This document shows, piece by piece, positions 52,788 to 62,215 of a stretch of 64,000 nucleotides of DNA. The first letter of the stretch is position 1; every line of letters begins with the position of its first letter. Origin of the DNA: Lacinutrix algicola (GTDB taxonomy: Bacteria; Bacteroidota; Bacteroidia; Flavobacteriales; Flavobacteriaceae); contig NZ_LIQH01000039.1 in the NCBI RefSeq assembly GCF_001418085.1, forward strand, positions 248,001 through 312,000. Direction: 5' to 3'. The notes beneath the pieces are model-generated. The model was not told the origin of the DNA, searched no databases, and saw only the letters and a program-made list of their open reading frames with translations. Both the position numbers and the translations under genes were made by a program.

Positions 52788-53478
52788 GCCGTTGTTCTGT
52801 GTATTTTCTTTACTAATCCCTTTTAAAGCTTCATTAATTTGACGCAACAGTAAATCAACAATCGTTCAACAAGGTAAAAAAGCACCGTGTTGAACGGTTG
52901 TTGATTTGTTGTTGTTCGCTATTTACTGTTGTTTACAATGCTTTGTACTTATTCTCAACGCTGCAACGTAAATTTATGTTATAGGAGTTTTATATCATCA
53001 ATTGGCAACAGAGAAACAGTAAGTTCCTAAATATTGGTAAGTATTAATTTAATCAACTTTAATTTATATTTTCAATAAGAACAAAGCAACAGGCAACAAC
53101 AAAGCAACAACGCTAAATAGGTGATTGTTGACAGCAGGTTTCTCAATTGTTTACGTAAGGTGTTTATTTTTATGAGTTTGTAAATAATCAACATTGTTTT
53201 GCACATATATCCAACAACAAGCAACAACAGTAATTGTTCTATATTATAAAGCTTATAAAATGCTACTAGTTATTTCTTATTTAACTTATTGTCTTTTAAA
53301 AACCAGATTGCTGATGTTTATTTCATGAATATTGGTTTTAAAAAAAAAAAATCAACAAATGAGGCTAACCGTAAGTCTGCAATAAAAAAGATTACTATTT
53401 TAGACTTCCCTTATTAACGTTTACAAAAATTTAAAATTATTATATCTAACAATAATAGCTTTAAACGAATGATTATCT
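52788..53478. other. Non-coding repeat-rich region, candidate origin of replication or transfer
   Basis: About 690 bp without a plausible gene. The first part has nested inverted repeats (see 52845-52931). Further right there are several CAACA/GCAACAA clusters (about 53,085-53,112 and 53,210-53,230), TTGTTG on the other strand, a TTACGTAA palindrome at about 53,151 and an A-run at about 53,340. Its place just after the helicase-like gene and before the defence genes fits an origin of a mobile element. Function is not shown by the sequence. Confidence 0.5.
52845..52931. repeat. Nested inverted repeats
   Basis: An inner pair, 52852-52871 and 52888-52907, is 20 bp long with one mismatch. An outer pair, 52845-52855 and 52921-52931 (caacagtaaat/atttactgttg), is 11 bp and perfect. 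The same CAACAGTAA word recurs in part at 53,225. Confidence 0.8.
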
Positions 53479-56400
53479 ATGATTTTCAACGAAGACTCAA
53501 GAGTTAAAATACCTTCTATATTACACTTAATTCAACTAGGTTACACCTACCTATCATTGAAAAATAGTGTTTGGGATGAAAACACCAATATTTTTAGTTC
53601 AATTTTTAAGGAGCAAATTCAAAAAATAAATCCTAAGTTATCAGAAAAGGATATTCAAAAAACATATGACGACATTTCTATTTCTTTAGAGAATGAAGAT
53701 TTAGGACGTGCTTTTTATAACAAACTCATAGATCAGTCAGGTGTTAAGCTTATAGATTTTGAAAATTTCGATAACAACTCATTCCATGTAGTTACAGAAT
53801 TACCATATAAAAAGGATGACGAAACCTTTAGGCCAGATATCATTCTTTTAATTAATGGGATGCCTTTGGTTTTTATTGAAGTTAAAAAACCAAATAATAG
53901 AAATGGTGTTCGTGATGAACATAATAGAATGCAACGCCGTTTTCAGAATAAGAAGTTCCGAAAATTCGTCAACCTAACACAACTCATGGTGTTTTCTAAC
54001 AACATGAAGTATAGTGAGGATGATACACAAATGCTAGAAGGTGCATTCTACAGCACAACAAATTATAGAAAACCAATATTCAATTATTTTAGAGAAGAAG
54101 AAACCTTCGATTTAAATACGATATTAAAACCTTTATCAGAAGAGGATGAAACCTTTGTTTTAAAAGACACCAATCTTTTAAGTATAAAAAACTCACAGGA
54201 ATATCAATCCAATAAAAACCCAAGCACAGCAACTAATTCTATTTCTACATCTTTATTTCAACGGGACCGTTTAAAATTCATTTTACGATATGCTTTTGCT
54301 TACGTAGAGGAAGAAAAAGGCTTAGAAAAACACATTATGCGTTATCCACAACTATTTGCTACCAAAGCGATAGAAAACAAGTTGGAAAACGGTATTAAAA
54401 AAGGAATCATTTGGCATACGCAAGGTTCTGGTAAAACTGCCTTAGCGTTTTTTAATGTCAAGCATCTAACACATTACTTTCAGCAGAAAACCATCATACC
54501 TAAGTTCTACTTTATTGTTGATCGCATAGATTTGTTAGTACAGGCGGCAAAAGAGTTTAATGCACGTGGTTTAAAAGTACACACGATAGATAGTAGAGAT
54601 GCTTTTAGTAGAGATATTAAATCGACTCAGGTAATACATAACAATTCTGGGCAAGCAGAAATAACCGTTGTTAATATCCAAAAGTTTAAAGACGATCCCG
54701 ATGTTATAAAAAATAACGATTACAATTTAAGCATACAACGTGTTTTCTTTTTAGATGAAGTACACCGTAGTTATAAGCCTACAGGTAAATTTTTAGCAAA
54801 TTTACATTTAGCCGATAAACATTCCATTAAAATAGGATTAACAGGAACACCATTGTTGGGTTCAGAATATAATTCTAAAACCTTATTTGGCGATTACATT
54901 CATAAATACTACTACAACCTATCTATTAAAGACGGCTATACTTTGCGTTTAATCCGTGAAGAAATAGAAACCAATTATAAGTTGGTATTACAAGAAGCTT
55001 TAGAAAACATTAAAGTATTACAAGGTAATATTGATAAGAAAAAACTCTTTGCCGATCATCGTTTTGTAGAACCTATGCTAGATTATATTGTAAAAGATAT
55101 GGAACAGGCTAGAATTTCTATGGGAGATAATAGCATTGGTGGTATGGTAGTTTGCGATTCATCGGATCAAGCTAAAATGATGTATGACATTTTTCAAGAA
55201 ACTTACGCAGACAAATCAGCTTCTTTATTCAATCATGCTGCAGAAGAACCTACAAGTTATGGCAACAAGAAAAAGGAGGAAAGTAAAGTAAATACTGCAC
55301 AAGTTATTTTACATGATATTGGCACCAAGCAAGACCGAAGAGATTGGGTATCCGATTTTAAAGCAGGAAAACTCGATTTACTATTTGTGTATAATATGTT
55401 ACTTACTGGTTTTGATGCCAAACGTTTAAAGAAACTTTACATAGGCAGGAAAATTAAATCGCATAATTTATTACAAACGCTTACACGTGTAAATCGAACA
55501 TACAAAACACATAAATATGGTTATGTGGTTGATTTTGCTGATATTCAAAAAGAGTTTGATAAAACCAATCAAGATTATTTTAACGAGTTGCAAAGTGAAT
55601 TAGGTGATGAGATGCAACATTACTCAAATCTATTTAAAAAGCCAGAGGAAATAAAACAGGAAATTGAAGAAATAAAAGATATCCTTTTTAAATTCAATAC
55701 AGAAAATGCTACTGTTTTTGGGGATCAAATTTCTGAAATTAACGATCGTACAGAAATACGTCAAATAGCAAAAGCTTTAAACAATTCTAAAGAGTTATAT
55801 AATCTAATCCGTTTATCTGGTAATTTTGAATTACTAGAAAAATTAGACTTTAGAGCACTTTCTGTTTTAGCACGATTAACGAACGATAGATTAGCATTAA
55901 TAAATACCAGAATAGCATTAGAAAATAATGTAGATACCGAAAACATTTTAAACACTGCCTTAGAAGATGTTATTTTCGCTTTTACTAAAGTGAAGGAAGA
56001 AGAAATGGTATTGGCAGATGAACTGAAAAATACGTTGGGAAAAACTCGCGAAATGTTGGCAGGAAATTTCGACCAGAAAGATCCGAGTTTTGTATCGCTT
56101 AAAGAGGAATTAGAACGTTTGTTTAAAAAGAAAAATTTAAGTGAAGTTACTAAGGAAGAAATGGAAGCCAATATAAAAGCCTTAAATGCCATTTATGATA
56201 AAGCTAAAAAATTAGAACGTGAAAATCAGTTACTAAAAGCGAAATACGATTACGATGCTAAATATGCACGCATCCATAAACGATTAATGGAAAAAGATCC
56301 GCTAACCGATAGTGAACGCAAATTGTTTGATGCTTTAAAAGGTTTAAAAGCAGCTGTAGATACAGAAATTCAGCAAAACGCTAAAATTTTAGAAAACGAG

Positions 56401-56547
56401 AGTTATGTAGAAAAAATGGTGATGCGCTTAGTAATCAATCAATTTAAAAAAGAACAAAAAATAGATATTAATACTACCGATGTTAGGCGTATTAATAGCA
56501 TTATAGTAAAAGAATACATGAACGAATACAACGGTAACGTTGCATAA
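53479..56547 (+). CDS. hsdR: Type I restriction enzyme subunit R
   Basis: Translocase and nuclease subunit of a type I restriction-modification complex. N-terminal PD-(D/E)XK nuclease with Asp120 and Glu134-x-Lys136 (RPDIILL...FIEVKKPN), Walker A GSGKT at 316-320, DEAD-type box LDEVH at 425-429, GLTGTP, and helicase motif VI LLQTLTRVNRTYKTHKYGYVVDF. The C-terminal ~250 residues are alpha-helical and would bind HsdM. 1022 residues, usual. First gene of the defence block, 8 bp before hsdM. Confidence 0.97.
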   Translation: MIFNEDSRVKIPSILHLIQLGYTYLSLKNSVWDENTNIFSSIFKEQIQKINPKLSEKDIQKTYDDISISLENEDLGRAFYNKLIDQSGVKLIDFENFDNNSFHVVTELPYKKDDETFRPDIILLINGMPLVFIEVKKPNNRNGVRDEHNRMQRRFQNKKFRKFVNLTQLMVFSNNMKYSEDDTQMLEGAFYSTTNYRKPIFNYFREEETFDLNTILKPLSEEDETFVLKDTNLLSIKNSQEYQSNKNPSTATNSISTSLFQRDRLKFILRYAFAYVEEEKGLEKHIMRYPQLFATKAIENKLENGIKKGIIWHTQGSGKTALAFFNVKHLTHYFQQKTIIPKFYFIVDRIDLLVQAAKEFNARGLKVHTIDSRDAFSRDIKSTQVIHNNSGQAEITVVNIQKFKDDPDVIKNNDYNLSIQRVFFLDEVHRSYKPTGKFLANLHLADKHSIKIGLTGTPLLGSEYNSKTLFGDYIHKYYYNLSIKDGYTLRLIREEIETNYKLVLQEALENIKVLQGNIDKKKLFADHRFVEPMLDYIVKDMEQARISMGDNSIGGMVVCDSSDQAKMMYDIFQETYADKSASLFNHAAEEPTSYGNKKKEESKVNTAQVILHDIGTKQDRRDWVSDFKAGKLDLLFVYNMLLTGFDAKRLKKLYIGRKIKSHNLLQTLTRVNRTYKTHKYGYVVDFADIQKEFDKTNQDYFNELQSELGDEMQHYSNLFKKPEEIKQEIEEIKDILFKFNTENATVFGDQISEINDRTEIRQIAKALNNSKELYNLIRLSGNFELLEKLDFRALSVLARLTNDRLALINTRIALENNVDTENILNTALEDVIFAFTKVKEEEMVLADELKNTLGKTREMLAGNFDQKDPSFVSLKEELERLFKKKNLSEVTKEEMEANIKALNAIYDKAKKLERENQLLKAKYDYDAKYARIHKRLMEKDPLTDSERKLFDALKGLKAAVDTEIQQNAKILENESYVEKMVMRLVINQFKKEQKIDINTTDVRRINSIIVKEYMNEYNGNVA

Positions 56548-56555
56548 AATAAACT

Positions 56556-58184
56556 ATGACAAGCACAGCAAAATTTGAAACCCAAACCAAAGCACTCATA
56601 GACGACCTTAAAAGCGTTTGTGCCAATTACGGTTTAGGAAATGACGGAAACGAATTTAAAATAATAACCCAAGTTTTTCTATATAAATTCTTAAACGATA
56701 AATACGTTTACGAGTTAAAACAATTAGAACCAGATTTAGCCAAAGCAGATAATTTTGATGAAGCTTTAAAAAAGTATTCTGATGATGATTTAGAAATGCT
56801 AACCATGCAAATTAGCGAAAACACCGCGCGTATTGCACCCAAAAATTTATTGTCGCGGTTATTCGAGCAACAAAACAAAGACCAATTTGCCGATATTTTT
56901 GATGAAACCTTAATAAGTGTAGCCAAAGACAATATCGATATTTTCTCGGTACTCACACAAGGTGGCGAAAAGGTAGTGTTGTTCGAAAACCTAAGTAAAT
57001 ACGTAACCGATAATAAAGATGCCTTTTGTAAAGCCTTAGTCAATAAATTAGTAGGTTTTAGTTTCGAGCATATATTCACGCAGAAGTTTGATTTTTTCGC
57101 AGCTATTTTCGAGTATTTAATAAAAGATTACAACACCAATAGTGGCGGTAAATACGCTGAGTATTTTACACCTCACGCTGTTGCAAAAATTATGGCAGCT
57201 TGTTTGGTAACCGATACTAACGTAACCAATGCCACCTGTTATGACCCTAGTGCAGGATCGGGAACGCTATTAATGAATATTGCCCACGCCATTGGCGAAG
57301 ATAAGTGTACCATTTACTCGCAAGATATTTCTCAGAAATCATCGGCATTACTGCGTTTAAATTTAATTTTAAACAATCTGGTACATTCCATACAAAACAT
57401 TATACAAGGCAATACCATTTTAAGTCCGTATCACAAACAAGATAACGGACAATTAGAACATTTTGATTATATAGTATCCAACCCACCATTTAAGCTAGAT
57501 TTTAGTGATTACAGCGCAGATTTAGATAGCAAAGCCAATAAAGAACGCTTTTTTGCAGGCATACCTAATATTCCTAAAAGCAAGAAAGATTCTATGGCCA
57601 TTTACTTGCTATTTATACAGCACATCATGTATAGTTTAACAGCAAAGGGAAAAGCAGCTATTGTGGTACCAACAGGTTTTATAACCGCACAATCTGGTAT
57701 AGATAAAAAAATTAGACAAAAACTAGTAGAAAGTAAAATGCTAGCAGGTGTAGTATCTATGCCATCTAACATATTTGCAACCACAGGAACCAACGTAAGC
57801 ATTTTGTTTTTAGATAAAACCAATACCAAAGATGTGGTATTAGTGGATGCTTCTAATTTAGGAAGTAAAGAAAAAGACAGTAATGGTAACCAAAAAACCG
57901 TTTTAAGTGAAGCTGAAGAACAACAAATTATAGAGGTTTTTAATGCCAAAGAATCGAAAGATGATTTCTCTGTTGTGGTGTCTTACGATGCTATAAAAGC
58001 CAAAAACTACAGTCTAAGTGCAGGACAATATTTTGAAGTTAAAATAGACTATATAGATATTACTGCCGAAGAGTTTGCAACTAAAATGAATGGATTTGAA
58101 AACAATTTAGAAAGCTTGTTTGCCGAATCTAAAAGTTTGGAAAAAGAAATTCAGAATAATTTGAAAGGGTTGAGGTATGATTAA
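56556..58184 (+). CDS. hsdM: Type I restriction-modification methyltransferase subunit M
   Basis: N6-adenine methyltransferase subunit. HsdM N-terminal helical domain (about 8-150), then the SAM-binding motif DPSAGSGTLL (230-239) and catalytic NPPF (309-312), with a C-terminal helical tail. 542 residues, complete. Its last 8 bp overlap hsdS, which is read in another frame, so the two subunits are translationally coupled. Confidence 0.97.
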   Translation: MTSTAKFETQTKALIDDLKSVCANYGLGNDGNEFKIITQVFLYKFLNDKYVYELKQLEPDLAKADNFDEALKKYSDDDLEMLTMQISENTARIAPKNLLSRLFEQQNKDQFADIFDETLISVAKDNIDIFSVLTQGGEKVVLFENLSKYVTDNKDAFCKALVNKLVGFSFEHIFTQKFDFFAAIFEYLIKDYNTNSGGKYAEYFTPHAVAKIMAACLVTDTNVTNATCYDPSAGSGTLLMNIAHAIGEDKCTIYSQDISQKSSALLRLNLILNNLVHSIQNIIQGNTILSPYHKQDNGQLEHFDYIVSNPPFKLDFSDYSADLDSKANKERFFAGIPNIPKSKKDSMAIYLLFIQHIMYSLTAKGKAAIVVPTGFITAQSGIDKKIRQKLVESKMLAGVVSMPSNIFATTGTNVSILFLDKTNTKDVVLVDASNLGSKEKDSNGNQKTVLSEAEEQQIIEVFNAKESKDDFSVVVSYDAIKAKNYSLSAGQYFEVKIDYIDITAEEFATKMNGFENNLESLFAESKSLEKEIQNNLKGLRYD

Positions 58185-59385
58185 GATAGATTTGAGAAAC
58201 CTTAGTTCCTTAATTGAGTTTAAGAATGGTAGAATTGCACCAAAGATACTTGGTAAATATCCAATTTATGGCGGAAATGGTATTCTTGGATATTGTAATC
58301 AATGGAATTATGAAGATACATTGATAATTGGGCGTGTTGGGGCATATTGCGGAAGTATTCATGTTGCCAAGGGTAAATGTTGGGTTTCGGATAATGCAAT
58401 TGCTGGTATTCCTAAAGAGAATCAAGTGCTTGATTTTAATTACTATTTATTTGGAGAATTAAATTTAAACAAAAAACAAATAGGTTCAAGTCAGCCACTA
58501 CTTACACAAGGTATTTTAAATAGTATTGACGTTAAAATTCCTACTAACCTTCAAGCCCAAAAACAAATAGCTAAAGTCCTTTCCGATTTAGATGCTAAAA
58601 TAGAAGTGAACAACAAAATAAACCAAGAATTAGAAGCGATGGCAAAAACGCTTTACGATTATTGGTTTGTACAGTTTGATTTTCCAGATGCTAATGGTAA
58701 ACCTTATAAATCGTCTGGTGGTAAAATGGTTTTTAATGAAGCTTTGAAACGTGAGATTCCTGAGGGTTGGGAGGTAAAAGAGCTTTCTGAAATATCTGAA
58801 TTAAAAGCAGGAGGAGATAAACCAAAGTCATTCACTAAAGAACAAACAAAAGAAAATACGATTCCCATATATTCAAATGGTATTACTAATGAAGGTCTAT
58901 ATGGTTATACAAACGCTGCTAAAATCAATAAGGAAAGTATAACTATTTCTGCCAGAGGTACAATTGGTTATTGTGTTTTAAGAAAAACTCCTTTTGTTCC
59001 TATAATCAGGCTTATTTCAGTTTCTCCTAATAAGGCTAATGAAATTGCATTCTTATTTGAATCTATAAAAAATTTAGTTTTTGAAAATTCTGGTTCTGTA
59101 CAACAACAACTAACAGTGCCACAAGTTTCAAAGTTGAAATTAGTTTCACCACCAAATCATTTCATAAAAAAATATGATTTATGTACTAGATCAGGTTTAG
59201 ATAAAATAGAAATCAATAAAAAAGAAAACCAAAAACTCTCAGAGCTTCGCGATTGGTTATTACCTATGTTAATGAATGGGCAGGTTAGTGTTGCGTCATT
59301 GCGAGGCACGAAGCAATCTCATGATGTAAATACTAATGATACTTTGGGTATGGTTGCGGAGGAAGGAGAAACGTATAATAGTTAG
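58177..59385 (+). CDS. hsdS: Type I restriction-modification specificity subunit S
   Basis: Sets the DNA target of the HsdRMS complex. Two target-recognition domains: about 1-125 (GKYPIYGGNGILGYCNQW, IIGRVGAYCGSI) and about 195-325 (IPIYSNGITNEGLYGYTNA, ITISARGTIGYCVL). They are separated by conserved helices (QIAKVLSDLDAKIEVNNKINQELEAMAKTLYDYWFVQFDFP) and closed by KKENQKLSELRDWLLPMLMNGQV. 402 residues. After MNGQVSV, a REP-like DNA repeat (59293-59320) is read through in frame, giving the unusual tail SLRGTKQSHDVNTND. Confidence 0.95.
   Translation: MIKIDLRNLSSLIEFKNGRIAPKILGKYPIYGGNGILGYCNQWNYEDTLIIGRVGAYCGSIHVAKGKCWVSDNAIAGIPKENQVLDFNYYLFGELNLNKKQIGSSQPLLTQGILNSIDVKIPTNLQAQKQIAKVLSDLDAKIEVNNKINQELEAMAKTLYDYWFVQFDFPDANGKPYKSSGGKMVFNEALKREIPEGWEVKELSEISELKAGGDKPKSFTKEQTKENTIPIYSNGITNEGLYGYTNAAKINKESITISARGTIGYCVLRKTPFVPIIRLISVSPNKANEIAFLFESIKNLVFENSGSVQQQLTVPQVSKLKLVSPPNHFIKKYDLCTRSGLDKIEINKKENQKLSELRDWLLPMLMNGQVSVASLRGTKQSHDVNTNDTLGMVAEEGETYNS
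59293..59320 (+). repeat. REP-like palindromic repeat inside hsdS
   Basis: gcgtcattgcgaggcacgaa followed by gcaatctc resembles a widely scattered bacterial repeat (core ATTGCGAGG...CGAAGCAAT), normally intergenic. The ends attgc/gcaat are complementary. Here it lies in frame within the last 31 codons of hsdS. Confidence 0.6.
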
Positions 59386-59387
59386 AT

Positions 59388-60173
59388 ATGAAAGAAGTCG
59401 ATGTAATTAAAATATGTAAAAAGGTTTTAGAGCGATTGTCTATAATGACTTATGAGAAGTTTGATGATAAAAGAATAGTTAATAAAAATATCTCTTTAGA
59501 TTTAAATAGACAGCTTATTTTTCCATTGAAAATTCAAGGAAAAGAACTTAATCAAGTAGATAGAATTTCTGAGCAGGAACTTCGACAATTATTTATTGAA
59601 GAGTTTAAGATTACGCATCCTGATTTATTTTACTCTATAGAAACTCCAACTCAAGAAAAATATAAATTTGGTAAAAGTTATGAGGAAATTAAACAAAACC
59701 GAGACAAACATATAAGATCTGCATCTATAGATATGTGCGTGTTTGATAGTGGAGATAACGGCTTTAATCGGTTACTAAATATAGAGTTTAAACATAAGAA
59801 TACTAAAGACAAAAACATTGCAAAAGATGTATTGAAATTAATGCGTGAAAAGCAAAATGGAGCATTTATTCTTTTGTTGAACAATACTCAGAAAGGTGAT
59901 GCTAGAGGTACATTATGGAATGAAATTAATACTGGTGTTTTAAATAAATTATATAAATCATTTAATGATTTTGGTTCGTATTGGAATGGAGACGATAAAA
60001 ATATTCAATTGGTAATATTGTCTTTAAGACAAAAGAAGTTAATACATCGAAAAATAAAGAAAACAGATTTAGTTAATTTAAAGGATATCTTTTTTATTGA
60101 AAGTGGATGTGGGAATATTATGGATATTAATGGTAACGGTTGGACAATTGAAAATGGAGAGTTAAAAAAATAA
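59388..60173 (+). CDS. PD-(D/E)XK-like nuclease candidate in the type I locus
   Basis: 261 residues, no exact family recognised. ASIDMCVFD...LLNIEFKHKN gives Asp115 and Glu133-x-Lys135, the spacing and hydrophobic context of a PD-(D/E)XK nuclease core. HKNTKDKNIAKDVLKLMREKQNGAFILLLNN supplies the following helix and strand. No helicase or membrane part. It starts 2 bp after the hsdS stop, so it belongs to the same transcript. The role could be an extra effector of the restriction system or the first gene of the following defence cassette; the assignment to this fold is by motif only. Confidence 0.65.
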   Translation: MKEVDVIKICKKVLERLSIMTYEKFDDKRIVNKNISLDLNRQLIFPLKIQGKELNQVDRISEQELRQLFIEEFKITHPDLFYSIETPTQEKYKFGKSYEEIKQNRDKHIRSASIDMCVFDSGDNGFNRLLNIEFKHKNTKDKNIAKDVLKLMREKQNGAFILLLNNTQKGDARGTLWNEINTGVLNKLYKSFNDFGSYWNGDDKNIQLVILSLRQKKLIHRKIKKTDLVNLKDIFFIESGCGNIMDINGNGWTIENGELKK

Positions 60174-60214
60174 TTAATTGTGGTGGAGTATAAGAATTTT
60201 AAATATGAAGAATT

Positions 60215-62215
60215 ATGAGGTTAGCGGCAATATATTTAGATTTTCATGATTACTTGTTTGAAGAAGAACAGAAAATAAATCTTGGAGGTAAGTTTATCTA
60301 TGATTTTATAAAAGATGGTGAAGAAATAATTGTTAGTAGAAAAGTTAATACTAGCTATATAGATGGTTTTTTTGATGTTACAAAACTGGACTCTAAACTA
60401 TTGAACGTTAATGCTATAGTTGGACAGAATGGAGCTGGGAAATCTTCTGTTTTAGATTCTTTAAGAAGTCTGTTTATTCAAAACCCATCTGCTCTTCCAT
60501 CAAATAATACTTATTTATTTTTTGAAACTGACAATGAAAAGGAATTAAGATTTGTTAGTTCAATCTATGAAGTTGGTAATAAATCTTCTTTAAAATTCAT
60601 TTCAAATTCAAATGAGTTTACCATCGATTATGAAAGAACGAATAGTAATTATCAAACTATTTATTATTCACCACATTTTGATTTTAAATATAATCCTGAT
60701 TTTGATAATATAGACGATTTTGATATTTCTTTTGATAAAATATTGCAAGAAGATTTAAATGATTTAGAAAATAAGGAAGCTAGTCAATCAGGTACAAATT
60801 ATTCTGCCGCTCAAGAATTATTATTTAAAAATGCAATAAGACAAATTTTATTTCTGTCTTCAGATGTAGTAAATAAAGATAAAATATTCCAAGATTTATT
60901 TGATTTCCCAGACTTAGGTGAAGCACGATTGGTTATAAGAGGTCATAAGAGAGATCAAGAATTGAATATACCAGTGTCTTTTAGAACTGGTTTGAGATCG
61001 ATAAAAGATAAGCTACAAAATGAATTAGATGATTGGGGAAATGTTAGAGAGTATAAAAGCCATGGCAGAGTTTCAAATCAAATTGATGTAAATAAATATA
61101 TTTTAAAAAGATATACCTTAAGAGCTTTAGTTTCTTTATTTGAAAGACAAATGGAAAAGAATAATTCCTATTTATCTGCCGGTAAATTTGAATATGAAAG
61201 TTTTGAAAGAGAGAGCAATGGTCTAGATGCTTATGAATCGCTTTTAAATTTTGTTAGCAATAGCTTTCTTTCTTTTGGAAGTGATAAAGTTAAGGTTTTT
61301 AAAGATGAAATTATTAAAAGTCTACTTGATAAAATTTATGTATCTATTGATAGTATTAAAGTTGTAAGAAAAGTTAAGAATGATGTTTTAGTTATTGATA
61401 GTGTATCTGCAATTGAAATATTAAAATTACAAAGGGAGTTTTTAATAGACATTATAAACTATTATTCTTTTTATAAAGAGAAACCACAAAAAAATATAAT
61501 TCCAAAAAATAATTTAATAGATGGTTTTATAAACTACATGCCATCAAATAAAAAATTAAGTTCTGGAGAAAATGCATTGTTAAATCTTTTTTCAAGAATA
61601 CATGATTTTTTAACGACTAAACTTTCTTTAGAAACTCAAGTTTATAAAGAGGCAGAAAATTATATCTTATTATTAGATGAAGCAGATTTGGGATTTCATC
61701 CAGTTTGGAAACGTAAATTTGTTAATACTATTATTAAAACAATTCCATACTTCTTTAATGAACTAGATAGAAATCCTAATGTTCAAATAATATTTACTAC
61801 TCATGATCCTCTTACTTTATCAGATTTACCAAATAAAAATATTGTTTACTTATTGAGAAATTCAGAAAGAAATGAGACTGAGTTTTTAGAGTATGAAAAT
61901 CCTTCAAGACCTAAAAAATCTTTTGCAGCTAATATAACAGATTTGTTAGCAGACTCTTTTTTTGTTGAAGATGGTTTGTTAGGTGATTTTGCTAAGGAAA
62001 AAATTCAAGATACTATTATTTGGTTAAGAGATGAAAAAAGAGATGTTTCTGAAGTAGAATATCACAAAAGCTTAATTAATATAATAGATGAGCCAATTGT
62101 TAAACGAAAACTATCAGAGATGTTTGATAGTATTTTTAATACTGATTTTGAGATTCAAACAATAGAGGAACAGATAATTGAGTTGCAAAAATTAAAAAGT
62201 AAACTAAAAAAGTAG
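60215..62215 (+). CDS. ABC-type ATPase, Septu PtuA-like
   Basis: Large SMC/OLD-like ATPase: Walker A GQNGAGKS (70-77, Lys76), long insertion with helical segments (about 170-420), ABC signature LSSGE (448-452), Walker B LLLDEAD with Asp488/Glu489 and switch His in FTTHDPLTLSDLP. C-terminal helices about 580-666. 666 residues, longer than many PtuA proteins. It overlaps by one base (TAGTG) with the HNH nuclease gene; ATPase plus HNH nuclease in coupled genes is the hallmark of Septu and of Septu-like modules in retrons. Probably senses phage and licenses the nuclease (family knowledge plus inference). Confidence 0.85.
   Translation: MRLAAIYLDFHDYLFEEEQKINLGGKFIYDFIKDGEEIIVSRKVNTSYIDGFFDVTKLDSKLLNVNAIVGQNGAGKSSVLDSLRSLFIQNPSALPSNNTYLFFETDNEKELRFVSSIYEVGNKSSLKFISNSNEFTIDYERTNSNYQTIYYSPHFDFKYNPDFDNIDDFDISFDKILQEDLNDLENKEASQSGTNYSAAQELLFKNAIRQILFLSSDVVNKDKIFQDLFDFPDLGEARLVIRGHKRDQELNIPVSFRTGLRSIKDKLQNELDDWGNVREYKSHGRVSNQIDVNKYILKRYTLRALVSLFERQMEKNNSYLSAGKFEYESFERESNGLDAYESLLNFVSNSFLSFGSDKVKVFKDEIIKSLLDKIYVSIDSIKVVRKVKNDVLVIDSVSAIEILKLQREFLIDIINYYSFYKEKPQKNIIPKNNLIDGFINYMPSNKKLSSGENALLNLFSRIHDFLTTKLSLETQVYKEAENYILLLDEADLGFHPVWKRKFVNTIIKTIPYFFNELDRNPNVQIIFTTHDPLTLSDLPNKNIVYLLRNSERNETEFLEYENPSRPKKSFAANITDLLADSFFVEDGLLGDFAKEKIQDTIIWLRDEKRDVSEVEYHKSLINIIDEPIVKRKLSEMFDSIFNTDFEIQTIEEQIIELQKLKSKLKK

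Noticed and set aside
52788-53478. A CRISPR array in the CAACA-rich region
   Set aside because: Repeats are short, irregularly spaced and partly inverted; no constant repeat length or spacers, and no cas genes.
55761-56192. 143-codon open frame on the minus strand within hsdR
   Set aside because: Lies wholly inside hsdR, low-complexity Ser/Phe/Asn-rich product, no start context.
56708-57949. Minus-strand open frames within hsdM
   Set aside because: Shadows of the methyltransferase gene without recognisable motifs.
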